Below, one piece after another: positions 23,216 through 32,059 of a DNA stretch of 64,000 nucleotides. A program made the position numbers and the translations under genes. The notes beneath the pieces were generated by a model. It searched no databases, had not been told where the DNA came from, and worked only from the letters and a program-made list of their open reading frames with translations. Position 1 is the stretch's first letter. The number at the start of each line of letters is the position of its first letter. The stretch is from DATLNF01 sp963765815 (GTDB taxonomy: Bacteria > Actinomycetota > Actinomycetes > BP-191), in contig CAVXXT010000008.1 of assembly GCA_963765815.1 (NCBI GenBank), positions 186,001 to 250,000 of the forward strand, written 5' to 3'.

Positions 23216-24643
23216 TCACGCGTGCGGGTCAGAGTATCGGCGTACCAGGTCGAGGACTTCAGGCCCGCCCTGGGCGAGGTCGGACGCGATCCGGCCTTCG
23301 TGCACGGCGATCGCGCACGGCGTGCCCGGGGCGCCGAACGCATCGCCGACGGCGAAGCGCGGGTCCGTGAAGAGCGGGGCGGTGAGGCCGGAGCGGCGTA
23401 CGGCCTCGGGATCGCCCTTGGACACCAGCACCAGGCCGTGCGCGGTGTCCTGCAGCGCGACGAGGTCGTCGGTGATCTGGGAGCAGTAGCCGCAGGTCGG
23501 GTCCCAGAAGACGAGTACGCCGGAGTGGACCGACCTGGCCGGGTCCACCGGCGTGCCCGAGCCGTCGTCGAGCAGCACCTCCGGCGCGGGGTCCCCTTCG
23601 CGCAGCGGCGGCGGCCCGACCTGCAGCGCGCCGTGGTCGTGTCCGTGGTGGTGGTCGTGCGCCGGCTGCTGGACGCCGTTGAGCGCGAACTCGACGAGCG
23701 ACCCGACCTCGATCGACCCGTGCGCCGGGCCGCCGGAGATCTTGCCGTCGGGGGCGATGAGCACCGCGGCGGGGGTGCCGTTGACCTTGAAGCTGTCCGA
23801 CACCGCCCGGTTCTCGTCGAGGAGGACGGTCAGGCCGGAGTCGCCGTACTTCGCGCGCACCTGCGCCTCGCGGCCCGACGCCACCATCACGAAGTCGAGC
23901 CGACCGGCGTGCAGGTCGTGCCAGCCCTTGAAGACCGGCAGCATCTCCTCGCACGGCCCGCAGGTTGGGCTGGTGTGCAGCAGCAGGACGGGCACGCCCG
24001 GCGCGAGCAGGTCGTCGCGCGTGCGGGTGACTCCGTCGAGGTCAGGCAGCTCGAAGTCCGGCGCCGGGATCCGTGGGTCCTCGCCGCGGGCGAGGATCTC
24101 CAGCGTCTCGACCCGGTGGAGGAGCACGCCGTAGCGGGTGAAGAGCTGCCAGCCGGCGAGCAGCACGGCGAGCAGGACCAGCGCGAGCACCCCGACCAGC
24201 AGCTCGAGCGCGGTCCGGTCGGCGAGCCAGTCGCCCGTGGTGGGACCGACACGGCTCGCGCCGACCCCCGCGAGGGCGAGGAAGACGACGTTGCGCACCA
24301 GCGAGCGCGTGCTGATCGAGCCCTTGCTCAGCGACCCGAAGCAGTGGCAGTCGGGCTGGCGGCCGAGGGCGAGGTTGACGCCGATTCCGACGGTGAACGC
24401 GGCGAGCATGGCGAGACCGAGGATCGCGCCGTACCGGCCGGCCGTGCCGCCGATGACCAGAAGCACTGCCGCCAGCGCCTCCAGGACGGGCAGCGCCGGC
24501 GCGATCACGGCGGCGAGCGCCTTGGGTACGCCGAACGCCTGCACCGCATCGCGCGAGCCGTCCCGGTCGCGCAGCTTGCTGATGGCCGAGAGCGCAAACA
24601 CCCCGGCCAGCGCCAGGCGGCAGATCACGACGAACGAGTTCAC
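23216..24643 (-). CDS. MauE/DoxX-like membrane protein fused to two thioredoxin-like domains
   Basis: A 475-residue protein. Residues 1-170 are a MauE-type membrane domain with four or five segments and the cysteine motif QPDCHCFGSL (99-103). Thioredoxin-like domain 1 has TSPTCGPC (CGPC 228-231) and a cis-Pro-type NGTPAAVLI. A His-rich linker (HDHHHGHDHG, about 329-338) separates it from domain 2 with CGYC (384-387) and GTPCAIAV. It could pass electrons or disulfides across the membrane, as VKOR/DsbD-type fusions do. Its gene precedes the 20-Cys protein gene, so oxidation or isomerisation of that protein is a natural hypothesis. The His-rich stretch suggests metal binding. Confidence 0.88.
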   Translation of the reverse strand: MNSFVVICRLALAGVFALSAISKLRDRDGSRDAVQAFGVPKALAAVIAPALPVLEALAAVLLVIGGTAGRYGAILGLAMLAAFTVGIGVNLALGRQPDCHCFGSLSKGSISTRSLVRNVVFLALAGVGASRVGPTTGDWLADRTALELLVGVLALVLLAVLLAGWQLFTRYGVLLHRVETLEILARGEDPRIPAPDFELPDLDGVTRTRDDLLAPGVPVLLLHTSPTCGPCEEMLPVFKGWHDLHAGRLDFVMVASGREAQVRAKYGDSGLTVLLDENRAVSDSFKVNGTPAAVLIAPDGKISGGPAHGSIEVGSLVEFALNGVQQPAHDHHHGHDHGALQVGPPPLREGDPAPEVLLDDGSGTPVDPARSVHSGVLVFWDPTCGYCSQITDDLVALQDTAHGLVLVSKGDPEAVRRSGLTAPLFTDPRFAVGDAFGAPGTPCAIAVHEGRIASDLAQGGPEVLDLVRRYSDPHA

Positions 24644-24712
24644 AAGGACCGGGGGCCTTCCGGACGGACGTGCGGTGAGGTCAGCCTCGACATTGTGTCG
24701 AACTGCGGGACG

Positions 24713-25639
24713 TCACCTGCGCCGAGCGCTTCTGACCTGGCCGGCAGCCTTCGGCAGCTTGCGCAGGATCTGACCTGTGCGCTGGAACCACGCGAGGATC
24801 AGGCCGATTCCCCGGATCCGGGCGATTGGCCATCCGTATCGGAGGAACGCGGCGGTGGGGAACACCTCGCGCAGCAGAAGCCGCGCCTTCTCGCGGCGCG
24901 TGGCCGCCGCGAACCGCGCCAGGAAGATGGCCGGGCCGCGCGCCCCTTGTGCTCGCAAGGCCCACTCGAGTCCCGCCTCGGCGGTGATGCCGAGCTGATC
25001 CAGGACCGCTTGTCCGGCCGGCAGCTGCGACAACCCGCTCGCGAACGGTCGCTCCGCCCCGAGCTCCCGGGCCAACGTGAGCGCGTCGGCCCATTCCTGC
25101 GTGGTTGCGTGGTCGATCGCCCGCCGGAGGTCCTCTACGGACTTCGGCCGCGCTGGTCCTGAGATGGCCGCGTGCAAAGCGATGATCAGTGCGCGTCCGG
25201 TCACGTCTAGCTGTGTGGCGCTGCCGCTGGCGGCGCTGAACGGCTCCGTGTGCGATGACAGCAGCGCGAAGGCCTGCTCTGGCGGAACCGCTACCCCGTG
25301 AAACGTTGTGTGCAGGTCGACCTCGAACTGGACGTTGTTTCCGGAGAGCGTCGCGGCATGACGTGGCAGCTCCGACTCGGTCGTGCCTTCCCCGGTGAGG
25401 CGCCACCCCATCTGGACGAACGCGTGTATGGCCCGCGTCAGGTCGACGGGCGCCACGAGCAGGTCGACGTCACCCAGAGCGCGATCTCGGTCCGGGTAGA
25501 GCCATCGCACTGTGGAGAGGCCCTTGAGCACGATGCACGACACGCTGGCCGCGTCGAGGAGGTAGATAGCTCGGGCGTGTTGCAGCTCGCTCCAGGCGAG
25601 AGAGCTGCCCGGGCGCCCTACGACCTCATCCCGATTCAC
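24713..25639 (-). CDS. Nucleotidyltransferase family protein (NTP_transf_5-like)
   Basis: A 308-residue protein. The GTG at 25,639 has GAGGAGAG upstream. CIVLKGLSTVRWLYPDRDRALGDVDLLV has the K-G and D-x-D (Asp57, Asp59) of the minimal-nucleotidyltransferase group PF14907, and EVDLHTTFHG gives the third acidic position. Members occur in lasso-peptide clusters (where one modifies the peptide) and in exopolysaccharide loci beside PqqD and HprK-like genes, as here. Substrate unknown. The longer frame to 25,873 runs over the divergent GT2 gene and is not used. Confidence 0.82.
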   Translation of the reverse strand: MNRDEVVGRPGSSLAWSELQHARAIYLLDAASVSCIVLKGLSTVRWLYPDRDRALGDVDLLVAPVDLTRAIHAFVQMGWRLTGEGTTESELPRHAATLSGNNVQFEVDLHTTFHGVAVPPEQAFALLSSHTEPFSAASGSATQLDVTGRALIIALHAAISGPARPKSVEDLRRAIDHATTQEWADALTLARELGAERPFASGLSQLPAGQAVLDQLGITAEAGLEWALRAQGARGPAIFLARFAAATRREKARLLLREVFPTAAFLRYGWPIARIRGIGLILAWFQRTGQILRKLPKAAGQVRSARRR

Positions 25640-25805
25640 CGCCGCGCTCTCCTCGCTGCACGATCTTCTCTCGCAACGTACAAGCCGTACACGACGCGAT
25701 CGCAAGTACGCTGAGTATCTGCACGGGATTGCGGTGGACGCGTGGAACGTGAAACCCGTGGTGCAAGGGTCACTGCGACAGGAGAAGGGGCTGAGGTCCA
25801 GGGCG

Positions 25806-26759
25806 GTGAGTTCTGTGACACTGGGCGTGATCATCGTCACGTACAACAGCTCCGCGGTTCTGCCGCACTGCATTGAATCGCTCGCAGCCGCGCTCGATCA
25901 CGCGAACGGATGCGGAATCAGCGCAGATGTCGTGATCGTCGACAACGCCTCGAGGGAGCCACCCTCGAATTCACTCGGACTCTCGTTCGAGTTGATCCAG
26001 CTAGCGGAGAACCTCGGGTTCGCGCCTGCGGTCAACATCGGCTTGGCGCGTCTTGCCGAGACAGACTTCGTCCTCCTTCTCAACCCGGACACACGCATCG
26101 AGGCTGACTCGATCGCTCGAATGGTGTCCCTTGCGCGTGATCGGAACGCGGCGCTCGTCGGGCCACTGCTGGTCGACGAGCTCGGGAAGCCAAACGGCTA
26201 CTCGGAGAGGCCCTTCCACTCGGTGCGGTGGGAGATCGCTCGGCAGTGGATCGGCAGGACTCCTCCGATTCCGGCTGGGAAGGTCGCGCTACGTACAGGT
26301 GCCGCTCGGTGTCTCACCGGTGCATGCCTGCTCGTAGACGGCCCATTCTTTCGGCGCGTAGGCGGACTCGATGCTGTCATTCCGATGTACCTGGAGGATG
26401 TCGAGCTCGCAGCCAGTGCCCATCGCGAGGGCTTGCCAGTCCTGCTGGACGTGAAGTCGCGATGTGTTCATGCCCTGGGTGGAAGCAGCGAGGGCAAGAG
26501 CTTCGCCACTGCGATCGGCCTGCGACTCATGCTGCTCGCCGCGCGCGTCGAGTTCGTGCGTCGACGTTCGCACGTGCGTTCCTCGCTGCTGAGAGTGGTC
26601 ATCCTCACTGGTGCACTGTCGAGGTGGTTCGTCGAAACTGCGCGGCGCAAGAGACTGGCAGCAAGCACTCATCTCGCCGTGGCTCGTTGGGCGCTGACCT
26701 CCGGGCTGCCACCCCAGTGGCCGTTGGCGGATACGGCTGACGAGCGCACCTCATCGTGA
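25806..26759 (+). CDS. GT2 family glycosyltransferase
   Basis: A 317-residue GT-A enzyme: VIIVTYNSSAVLPHC start, DVVIVDNAS, NLGFAPAVNIG, FVLLLNPDTRIE (DxD-like) and PMYLEDVELAASAHREG (ED catalytic-base motif). This is the rhamnosyltransferase-like pattern. The start is uncertain: GTG 25,806 is used, and GTG 25,734 is in frame. The stop overlaps the next GTG. Base composition is lower in GC than in neighbouring regions. Confidence 0.88.
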   Translation: MSSVTLGVIIVTYNSSAVLPHCIESLAAALDHANGCGISADVVIVDNASREPPSNSLGLSFELIQLAENLGFAPAVNIGLARLAETDFVLLLNPDTRIEADSIARMVSLARDRNAALVGPLLVDELGKPNGYSERPFHSVRWEIARQWIGRTPPIPAGKVALRTGAARCLTGACLLVDGPFFRRVGGLDAVIPMYLEDVELAASAHREGLPVLLDVKSRCVHALGGSSEGKSFATAIGLRLMLLAARVEFVRRRSHVRSSLLRVVILTGALSRWFVETARRKRLAASTHLAVARWALTSGLPPQWPLADTADERTSS

Positions 26760-28312
26760 GCGTGGACACCGAACATCAAGAAGATGCGCGGAGACTGCGC
26801 CGGCGGACAGTGTCGTTCGGACTCGGAATCCTGCTCAGCCGAGTAACCGGCCTCCTGAGGGAGGTGCTGCTCTCCCGGAGCCTCGGAACCTCTCCTGCGG
26901 CGAGTGCCATCGTCGTGGCACAGGTCTTTCCGTCCCTGCTCCGGGGTCTCTTCGCCGATGACGTCGCTCAGGGTGCACTCGCACCGGTGCTGGGCAGGCA
27001 TCATTCAAGGTCGGCTCAACGTGCAGTGGTGCAGATCACGCGGTGGTCGGCAGTCGCATCAACGGTGCTCGCGGTAGCGCTCGCCCTGGTCGCATTGCCG
27101 AGCACCGGCGTCCTCATCGGAGTCGCCGGGCCTGGACTCGACGCCGGAACGTCCCTGATGGCCGAGCACTTTCTGCGCCTTCTTCTGCCTGTGGTTGCAG
27201 TGAGCGGCCTGGCTGCGTCCGGGTCCGCATTGCTAGTAGTTCGAGGTCGGGTCGGCACGATCGCAGTCCTCAATACGGTGTCGAACCTCCCGATGGTGCT
27301 CGGCCTGATCTTCCTCACACCGTCGGCGGACGGGATCACGAAGCTCCTGACTGCCGGTCTTGTCCTTCAGGCGATCGGTCTATTCCTCACGTCCGGCGCC
27401 CTTTCGCTCCGAGCGGACCTTGAGTCCGATGAGGCAATGCCGAGGGAGGAGGTGCGCAGGGAGGGGTGGAGTGCGGCGCGGCTGGCCTTGCCGGTTGCGC
27501 TCTCACTCGGCGCGGCCAACCTCTCGGGGGTCGTGGACGTCGCGTTCGCGTCGGCGATCTCGAGTGCGGCGCCGGCGGCGCTCGACAAGGCGTTCCGACT
27601 CATGCTGCTGCCGTACGGCATTCTTGGGCTTGCGGTGACCGTCGCGGCCGTACCAGCGCTTGTCGCTGCGGCGGACGGCACGGATCACGATTACCAGTTG
27701 CACCTGCGACGTGCCGTCAAGCTCCAGGTGCTCCTGCTACTCCCGGCCGCGGCCTTCCTCTTGGCCCTTGCCGAGCCGATCGTCCGCCTCGTCTATCAAC
27801 GAGGCGCATTCGACGAGGGCAGCGTCCAGATCGTCACTCATGCCGTCAGGGGGTCAGCCCCACTGCTGATCGCTCTGGGGCTGAGCGCGTTGGGAACGCG
27901 AGCGTGGACAGTGCGCCGGCGACCGTGGCTCCCCGCCGCCGCGGGTGTTGTCGGTGTGGCGTTCAACGCAGGCTTCGACGCCCTCCTCGTAGGCCCACTA
28001 GGGGTGGCGGGGATCGCCTTGGCGACGGCGCTCGTTCATGGTGCTCTGGGCGGCTTCCTTCTTGTCCGGGCCGGGCTGCTCAATCAGGGAATCTCACCGG
28101 GTCGCGTTCTGCGCTCGATGGCTCCCGGACTCTTGGGGGGTGCATTCGTCCTTCCTCTGGTCGCCGGTCCATCTCAGGTGGACCGACCGCTGGCGGCCGT
28201 GGGGCTCGGGGCGGTAGCGATTGCGCTCGGAACGTTGACTGGCGCCCGTCTCTTCCGGGTCGACGAGTATCTTGACTTTCTTCGGATCCGCCGTGGCCGC
28301 GCAGCTGCTTGA
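26756..28312 (+). CDS. MurJ/MviN-like lipid-linked oligosaccharide flippase
   Basis: A 518-residue protein with about 14 hydrophobic segments. The N-terminus GLGILLSRVTGLLREVLLSR and the IVRLVYQRGAFD segment are MviN/MurJ marks. Because it sits in a polysaccharide operon and a second flippase-like gene is at 55,454, it more likely moves a repeat unit than lipid II, but a cell-wall role cannot be excluded. It is coupled to the GT2 gene by GTGA overlap. Confidence 0.88.
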   Translation: MSVDTEHQEDARRLRRRTVSFGLGILLSRVTGLLREVLLSRSLGTSPAASAIVVAQVFPSLLRGLFADDVAQGALAPVLGRHHSRSAQRAVVQITRWSAVASTVLAVALALVALPSTGVLIGVAGPGLDAGTSLMAEHFLRLLLPVVAVSGLAASGSALLVVRGRVGTIAVLNTVSNLPMVLGLIFLTPSADGITKLLTAGLVLQAIGLFLTSGALSLRADLESDEAMPREEVRREGWSAARLALPVALSLGAANLSGVVDVAFASAISSAAPAALDKAFRLMLLPYGILGLAVTVAAVPALVAAADGTDHDYQLHLRRAVKLQVLLLLPAAAFLLALAEPIVRLVYQRGAFDEGSVQIVTHAVRGSAPLLIALGLSALGTRAWTVRRRPWLPAAAGVVGVAFNAGFDALLVGPLGVAGIALATALVHGALGGFLLVRAGLLNQGISPGRVLRSMAPGLLGGAFVLPLVAGPSQVDRPLAAVGLGAVAIALGTLTGARLFRVDEYLDFLRIRRGRAAA

Positions 28313-28327
28313 GGTCAGAGGAACACT

Positions 28328-29821
28328 GTGAATCGCAGGTCCGCTCCGTTCGCGGCAGGCGCCGCGACGATCGTGATCGCGGTGTTGCTCGCATACTTCG
28401 CGACGCAGGCTGCGGCTGTTCTCGCCGAAGGACAGGCGCCGCTCATCACCTTTCGGTGGATCTTCCTGCTGCTCGGAGCGGGGTCGCTCGGGTTGACCGC
28501 GTACGGCTTGGTTTGGGCTCCGAGATCCAGGCAGCTCCCAGTCGTCATGCTCGGCGGATTCGCCTCGCTCATCACGTTGGGGCTTTGGAGCGACTTGTCG
28601 CTCGAACGCTACCGAAGCCTTGCCTACCCGATCGCGGCGTATTTGCCGCTTCCGACCGCCTCGCAGATCGGCACCGTCATTCTTCGGGACGGGGTCGCGT
28701 TTCTCGCTTGGGCCTACGGCATGGCGCTTGTGGGTGGTCGGATGAAGCGTCGTCAGGTGTTGGAACCCGCGCGCGCGCAGTCGCTCGATGAGCAGTCGCA
28801 CCGTCTCCGCATCGCCGCGCATGTGTTGTTCGCGATCGGATTCGTCGGCTCTGCGGTCCTTGTTGCCAGTACCCGCACGATCGCAATCTTCGAGAGGGAC
28901 ATCGACACGGTCCGATACGCGCAGGGGAGCAGCCTCGGTTTCGCGACGTTGCTCCAGTTCTGCCTTGTTCCTACGTGCGTGCTCTACCTCGTGGTGTTCT
29001 TCATGCGTGGTCGCAGAGACGTCGTCGCTCTTCTCCTTGGCCTGGCCGCCATTACCTTGCTTGTCATGACTCGTGCCGAGCGAAGTCCTCTGATCCTTGT
29101 GGCATTGGGAGCGCTGTTTTTCGCCCGACGAGATGAGATCAAGCTGAACGTGCGGTCGCTTGGCGTCGTCGTCATTCTGCTAGTGGTTCTGAGCCAGCTG
29201 CTCGGACTTCTGCGCCTGCAGTCCGAGCGCACGGAACGCGATCCGCGGGAAGGTACGGTTCGTGCACTTCTCGATGTGTCCCCCGAACTTCGGGAGCGAG
29301 CGTTCCTCTACGAGTTCGTGCCGGACCGCAAGGATCATCTGGGCTTCGACGCGGTTCCCGCACTCACGTTGTCAGTTCTTCCAGGCCGAGTGCTATCCCT
29401 CGTCGGTGTCCAGAAGAAGGAGTCCTACACGGACTCGTCTCGCATCTACTCCCAGATGATGAGAGATCTCGGCTACTACGAGACAGTGAAGCCCATTCGG
29501 GTCGGCATCACCGGCGAGCTGTGGCTAGATGGAGGGTGGCTTGCGCTGATCGTGGGGATGTTCTTCTTCGGCACCTTGGTGTCGTGGCTCAACAGTCTCA
29601 ATCCCGCGGATCCGATTCTGCGGGCGGCAGCTGCGTTGGCATCGGCCTACGTCGTCTTTGCTCTCATCACCCCGCTGGGGGCGCTCCTGCCGATTGCCAT
29701 GGTCACGTTGTTGTCGATGATGGGCATCGCAGGACTGGTGAGTCGTCGCGTCGAGCGCGCGGCCCCCTACAGGCTGCGGAACACGCGTTCCGTCTCCTCG
29801 GCGATGCGGGGCCATGTGTAA
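28328..29821 (+). CDS. Wzy-like oligosaccharide repeat-unit polymerase
   Basis: A 497-residue membrane protein with about 11-12 segments and a large external loop (RTERDPREGTVRALLDVSPE to SSRIYSQMMRDLGYYETV) before ITGELWLDGGWLALIVG, as in O-antigen polymerases. Sequence conservation in this family is poor, so the call rests on topology, length and position after a flippase. Its last 55 nt overlap the convergent GT4 gene. Confidence 0.75.
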   Translation: MNRRSAPFAAGAATIVIAVLLAYFATQAAAVLAEGQAPLITFRWIFLLLGAGSLGLTAYGLVWAPRSRQLPVVMLGGFASLITLGLWSDLSLERYRSLAYPIAAYLPLPTASQIGTVILRDGVAFLAWAYGMALVGGRMKRRQVLEPARAQSLDEQSHRLRIAAHVLFAIGFVGSAVLVASTRTIAIFERDIDTVRYAQGSSLGFATLLQFCLVPTCVLYLVVFFMRGRRDVVALLLGLAAITLLVMTRAERSPLILVALGALFFARRDEIKLNVRSLGVVVILLVVLSQLLGLLRLQSERTERDPREGTVRALLDVSPELRERAFLYEFVPDRKDHLGFDAVPALTLSVLPGRVLSLVGVQKKESYTDSSRIYSQMMRDLGYYETVKPIRVGITGELWLDGGWLALIVGMFFFGTLVSWLNSLNPADPILRAAAALASAYVVFALITPLGALLPIAMVTLLSMMGIAGLVSRRVERAAPYRLRNTRSVSSAMRGHV

Positions 29822-30858
29822 TCGGTCTCTACCCGAATGCGCCCCGCCTTCCCGATCCGGGCCGAGGCTGGCTCATCCGCCAGCACCTCGCCGAGCACCC
29901 TCGCCAAGTCGGCTGCATCACGCGTCCGGAACGTCCGGCCGGCATCGCCCCTCGTGACCTCCTCGCACTCTGGAATGGCGGAGTGGATCACTGGTCGCGA
30001 GTGACTCATCGCTTCCAGCAGGCTCAGGGGGAGGCCCTCCATCACGGATGGCAGGACGTACGCGCGGCAGTGGGCGAAGAGCTCCTGTAGCGCGACTCCA
30101 GTGCGGAAGCCGGCGAAGATGACGCCGGGCGGTGCCGACTGCCGAAGCGATTGTTCGTAATCGTCGGCGTACGAGGCCCCGCCGGATCCGGCGATGACCA
30201 GCGGGATGTTCGAGCCGAGCTCCCGATATGCGTCGAGTAGGTAATGCGCGCCTTTCTCGGGAACGAGCCGGGCGGCGAACAAGACGTACTCGTTCGGCTT
30301 GACGTGCAACTCTTCGAGGACCGTGGTGGTCGTGACCGCGTCGGGAATGCGCACGCCGTTAGGGATGTAATGCGATTCGATGCCGAGCCTCGAACGCAGC
30401 GCGTCCCGCAGCGTCTGGCTGACGGCGATGACGGCGTCAGCACGTCCTAGCGACAGGCGCACGCCCATTCCGAAACTGCGGCTCGCAGCGCGGCTCCACT
30501 TGTCGCGCTCCCAGTCGAGTCCCTGGACAGTCACGACCGTGGGGACACCGCGAAAGCGTGGAACCACGCCAAGCATGCCCGGTCCTACGCCGTGGAAATG
30601 GGCGATGTCGGGCCGGTCGCGAACCACGAGCGGGAGGGACGCAAGCGTCTGGGTGATGGTGTGGAGGTGCTTGGTGCGAACGCACCGGACGCCGCGGACC
30701 CGCACGCCCTGATGCTCACGCCACAGCCCTGGGCCGTCGACGATCGCGCGAACCTCGTGGCCCCGCCGGGCGAGCTCAACCGAGAGCTGCTCGGCGGCGA
30801 CCTCGAGCCCGCCGTGCTGGGCCGGGACGCTGCGCGCCCCTAGCATGTCAATCCGCAC
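29767..30858 (-). CDS. GT4 family glycosyltransferase
   Basis: A 363-residue GT-B enzyme: MLGARSVPAQHGGLEVAAEQL N-terminus, ESHYIPNGVRIP, LFAARLVPEKGAHYLLDAYRELG and PSVMEGLPLSLLEAMSHSRPVI (E-x7-E nucleotide-sugar site). The GTG start at 30,858 overlaps the stop of the GT4 gene upstream by 11 nt, the first of a five-gene leftward operon (34-30 kb). Confidence 0.92.
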   Translation of the reverse strand: MRIDMLGARSVPAQHGGLEVAAEQLSVELARRGHEVRAIVDGPGLWREHQGVRVRGVRCVRTKHLHTITQTLASLPLVVRDRPDIAHFHGVGPGMLGVVPRFRGVPTVVTVQGLDWERDKWSRAASRSFGMGVRLSLGRADAVIAVSQTLRDALRSRLGIESHYIPNGVRIPDAVTTTTVLEELHVKPNEYVLFAARLVPEKGAHYLLDAYRELGSNIPLVIAGSGGASYADDYEQSLRQSAPPGVIFAGFRTGVALQELFAHCRAYVLPSVMEGLPLSLLEAMSHSRPVIHSAIPECEEVTRGDAGRTFRTRDAADLARVLGEVLADEPASARIGKAGRIRVETDYTWPRIAEETERVFRSL

Positions 30859-32059
30859 GTGCCGTCCCCCCGTAGTGCCGCAGCAGCGCTGCGAGGTGCG
30901 TGTCCCAGCTCAGGTCGGCGGCGAGCCGCGTCACGTCAGCCGGTTCTACCGCTCCCGCGGCGAAGGCCTGGAGCGCAGCCACTGTCGCACGTTCGTCGCG
31001 TGGAGGCACCAGACGCCCGCCGCCGTACACGTTGATCAGCTCCGGCAGGCCGCCCACGTCGCTGAGCAGGGCCGGCAAGCCGCGAACGAGCGCCTCGAGC
31101 AGCGCAAGCGGCGCGTTCTCGGGCCAGGTCGACGTCATGACGAAGAACCCGGCTTCGGCGAAGCGTGCCTCCAGCTCGGCGCCGCCGAGGAACCCGGTGA
31201 ACGTGACCGGCGCCCCGACCTCTGTCGCGATCGTTTCGAGTGCTGCCCGCTCGGGACCGTCCCCGACGATCGTGACCGGCACCCCGGCGGCGGCGCTCGC
31301 CCGGATCGTCACGTCGAGGCCCTTCTCCGCGGACAGCCGCCCGACGTAGAGGCCGGACGGGCGTACGGTCGATCGCGCCGAGACAGCTTCCGCGGGCATC
31401 GCGATCGGGTTGCGGAGGGTGTGCACGACGGTGCCGACCGACTTGAGCCAGCTCTCCGACATCCGATCGGCCATGTACTGCGACGGCGCGAGCAGCGTGT
31501 GGGGGACTCGGCGGTCACGCCCCGCGCGCACGAAGGTCGCTTCGGCTGCGGCGACCGTGCTCCATGCCAGCGACCCGTGCAGGCAGCGCCCGCCGATGCA
31601 GTGCGTCGGGTTCCCCGGCGCGCACCGGAAGCACTCTCGGCCGTCGCGCACCGCTGTGTACGCCGGGCAGATCAGCTTGTAGTCGTGCAGCGTGGCAAAC
31701 GTCCGCACCCGCGCCTCGTGTGCGGCGGCGACGACGCTGCTCGACAGCTGGTGGGCGTAGTTGTGCAGGTGCACGACGTCGGGCCGGAAGGTACGAAGTG
31801 CGTCTGTCATCACCCGCTCAGCCGTGCGGGACCACATCACCCGCGCAGCGGCCGCGGCCTGGGCCCGAGGCCCTTCCACTCCGTGGAAGTCGATGTCGGG
31901 CACCTCGAAGACCGGAGCTGCCGGGGGGACGGCGCTCGGGCGCATGCACACGACCGCGACGTCGTGCCCGGCATCAGCCAGCCGCGCGGTCACATCGAGG
32001 AAGTAGTTGTCCGCCCCGCTCGTGCGCGTCCCGAACTTGTTGACCTGCAAGACCCTCAC
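30848..32059 (-). CDS. GT4 family glycosyltransferase
   Basis: A 403-residue GT-B enzyme: VLQVNKFGTRTSGADNYFLD start, a cysteine-bearing insert (CFRCAPGNPTHCIGGRC, four Cys, perhaps zinc), GLYVGRLSAEKGLDVTIRAS, and WPENAPLALLEALVRGLPAL (catalytic E-x7-E). Start GTG 32,059 overlaps the stop of the phosphodiesterase-like gene (GTGA). Confidence 0.92.
   Translation of the reverse strand: MRVLQVNKFGTRTSGADNYFLDVTARLADAGHDVAVVCMRPSAVPPAAPVFEVPDIDFHGVEGPRAQAAAAARVMWSRTAERVMTDALRTFRPDVVHLHNYAHQLSSSVVAAAHEARVRTFATLHDYKLICPAYTAVRDGRECFRCAPGNPTHCIGGRCLHGSLAWSTVAAAEATFVRAGRDRRVPHTLLAPSQYMADRMSESWLKSVGTVVHTLRNPIAMPAEAVSARSTVRPSGLYVGRLSAEKGLDVTIRASAAAGVPVTIVGDGPERAALETIATEVGAPVTFTGFLGGAELEARFAEAGFFVMTSTWPENAPLALLEALVRGLPALLSDVGGLPELINVYGGGRLVPPRDERATVAALQAFAAGAVEPADVTRLAADLSWDTHLAALLRHYGGTARAD

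Noticed and set aside
24690..24712. A fifth copy of the 53-bp element near CGAACTGCG
   Set aside because: Only one arm is present; no CAGTTCG is found 40-50 nt away.
19509..25639. A classical lasso-peptide cluster
   Set aside because: PqqD, HprK-like and nucleotidyltransferase genes are present, but there is no Asn-synthetase-like cyclase, no transglutaminase-like protease and no short Thr/Gly precursor.
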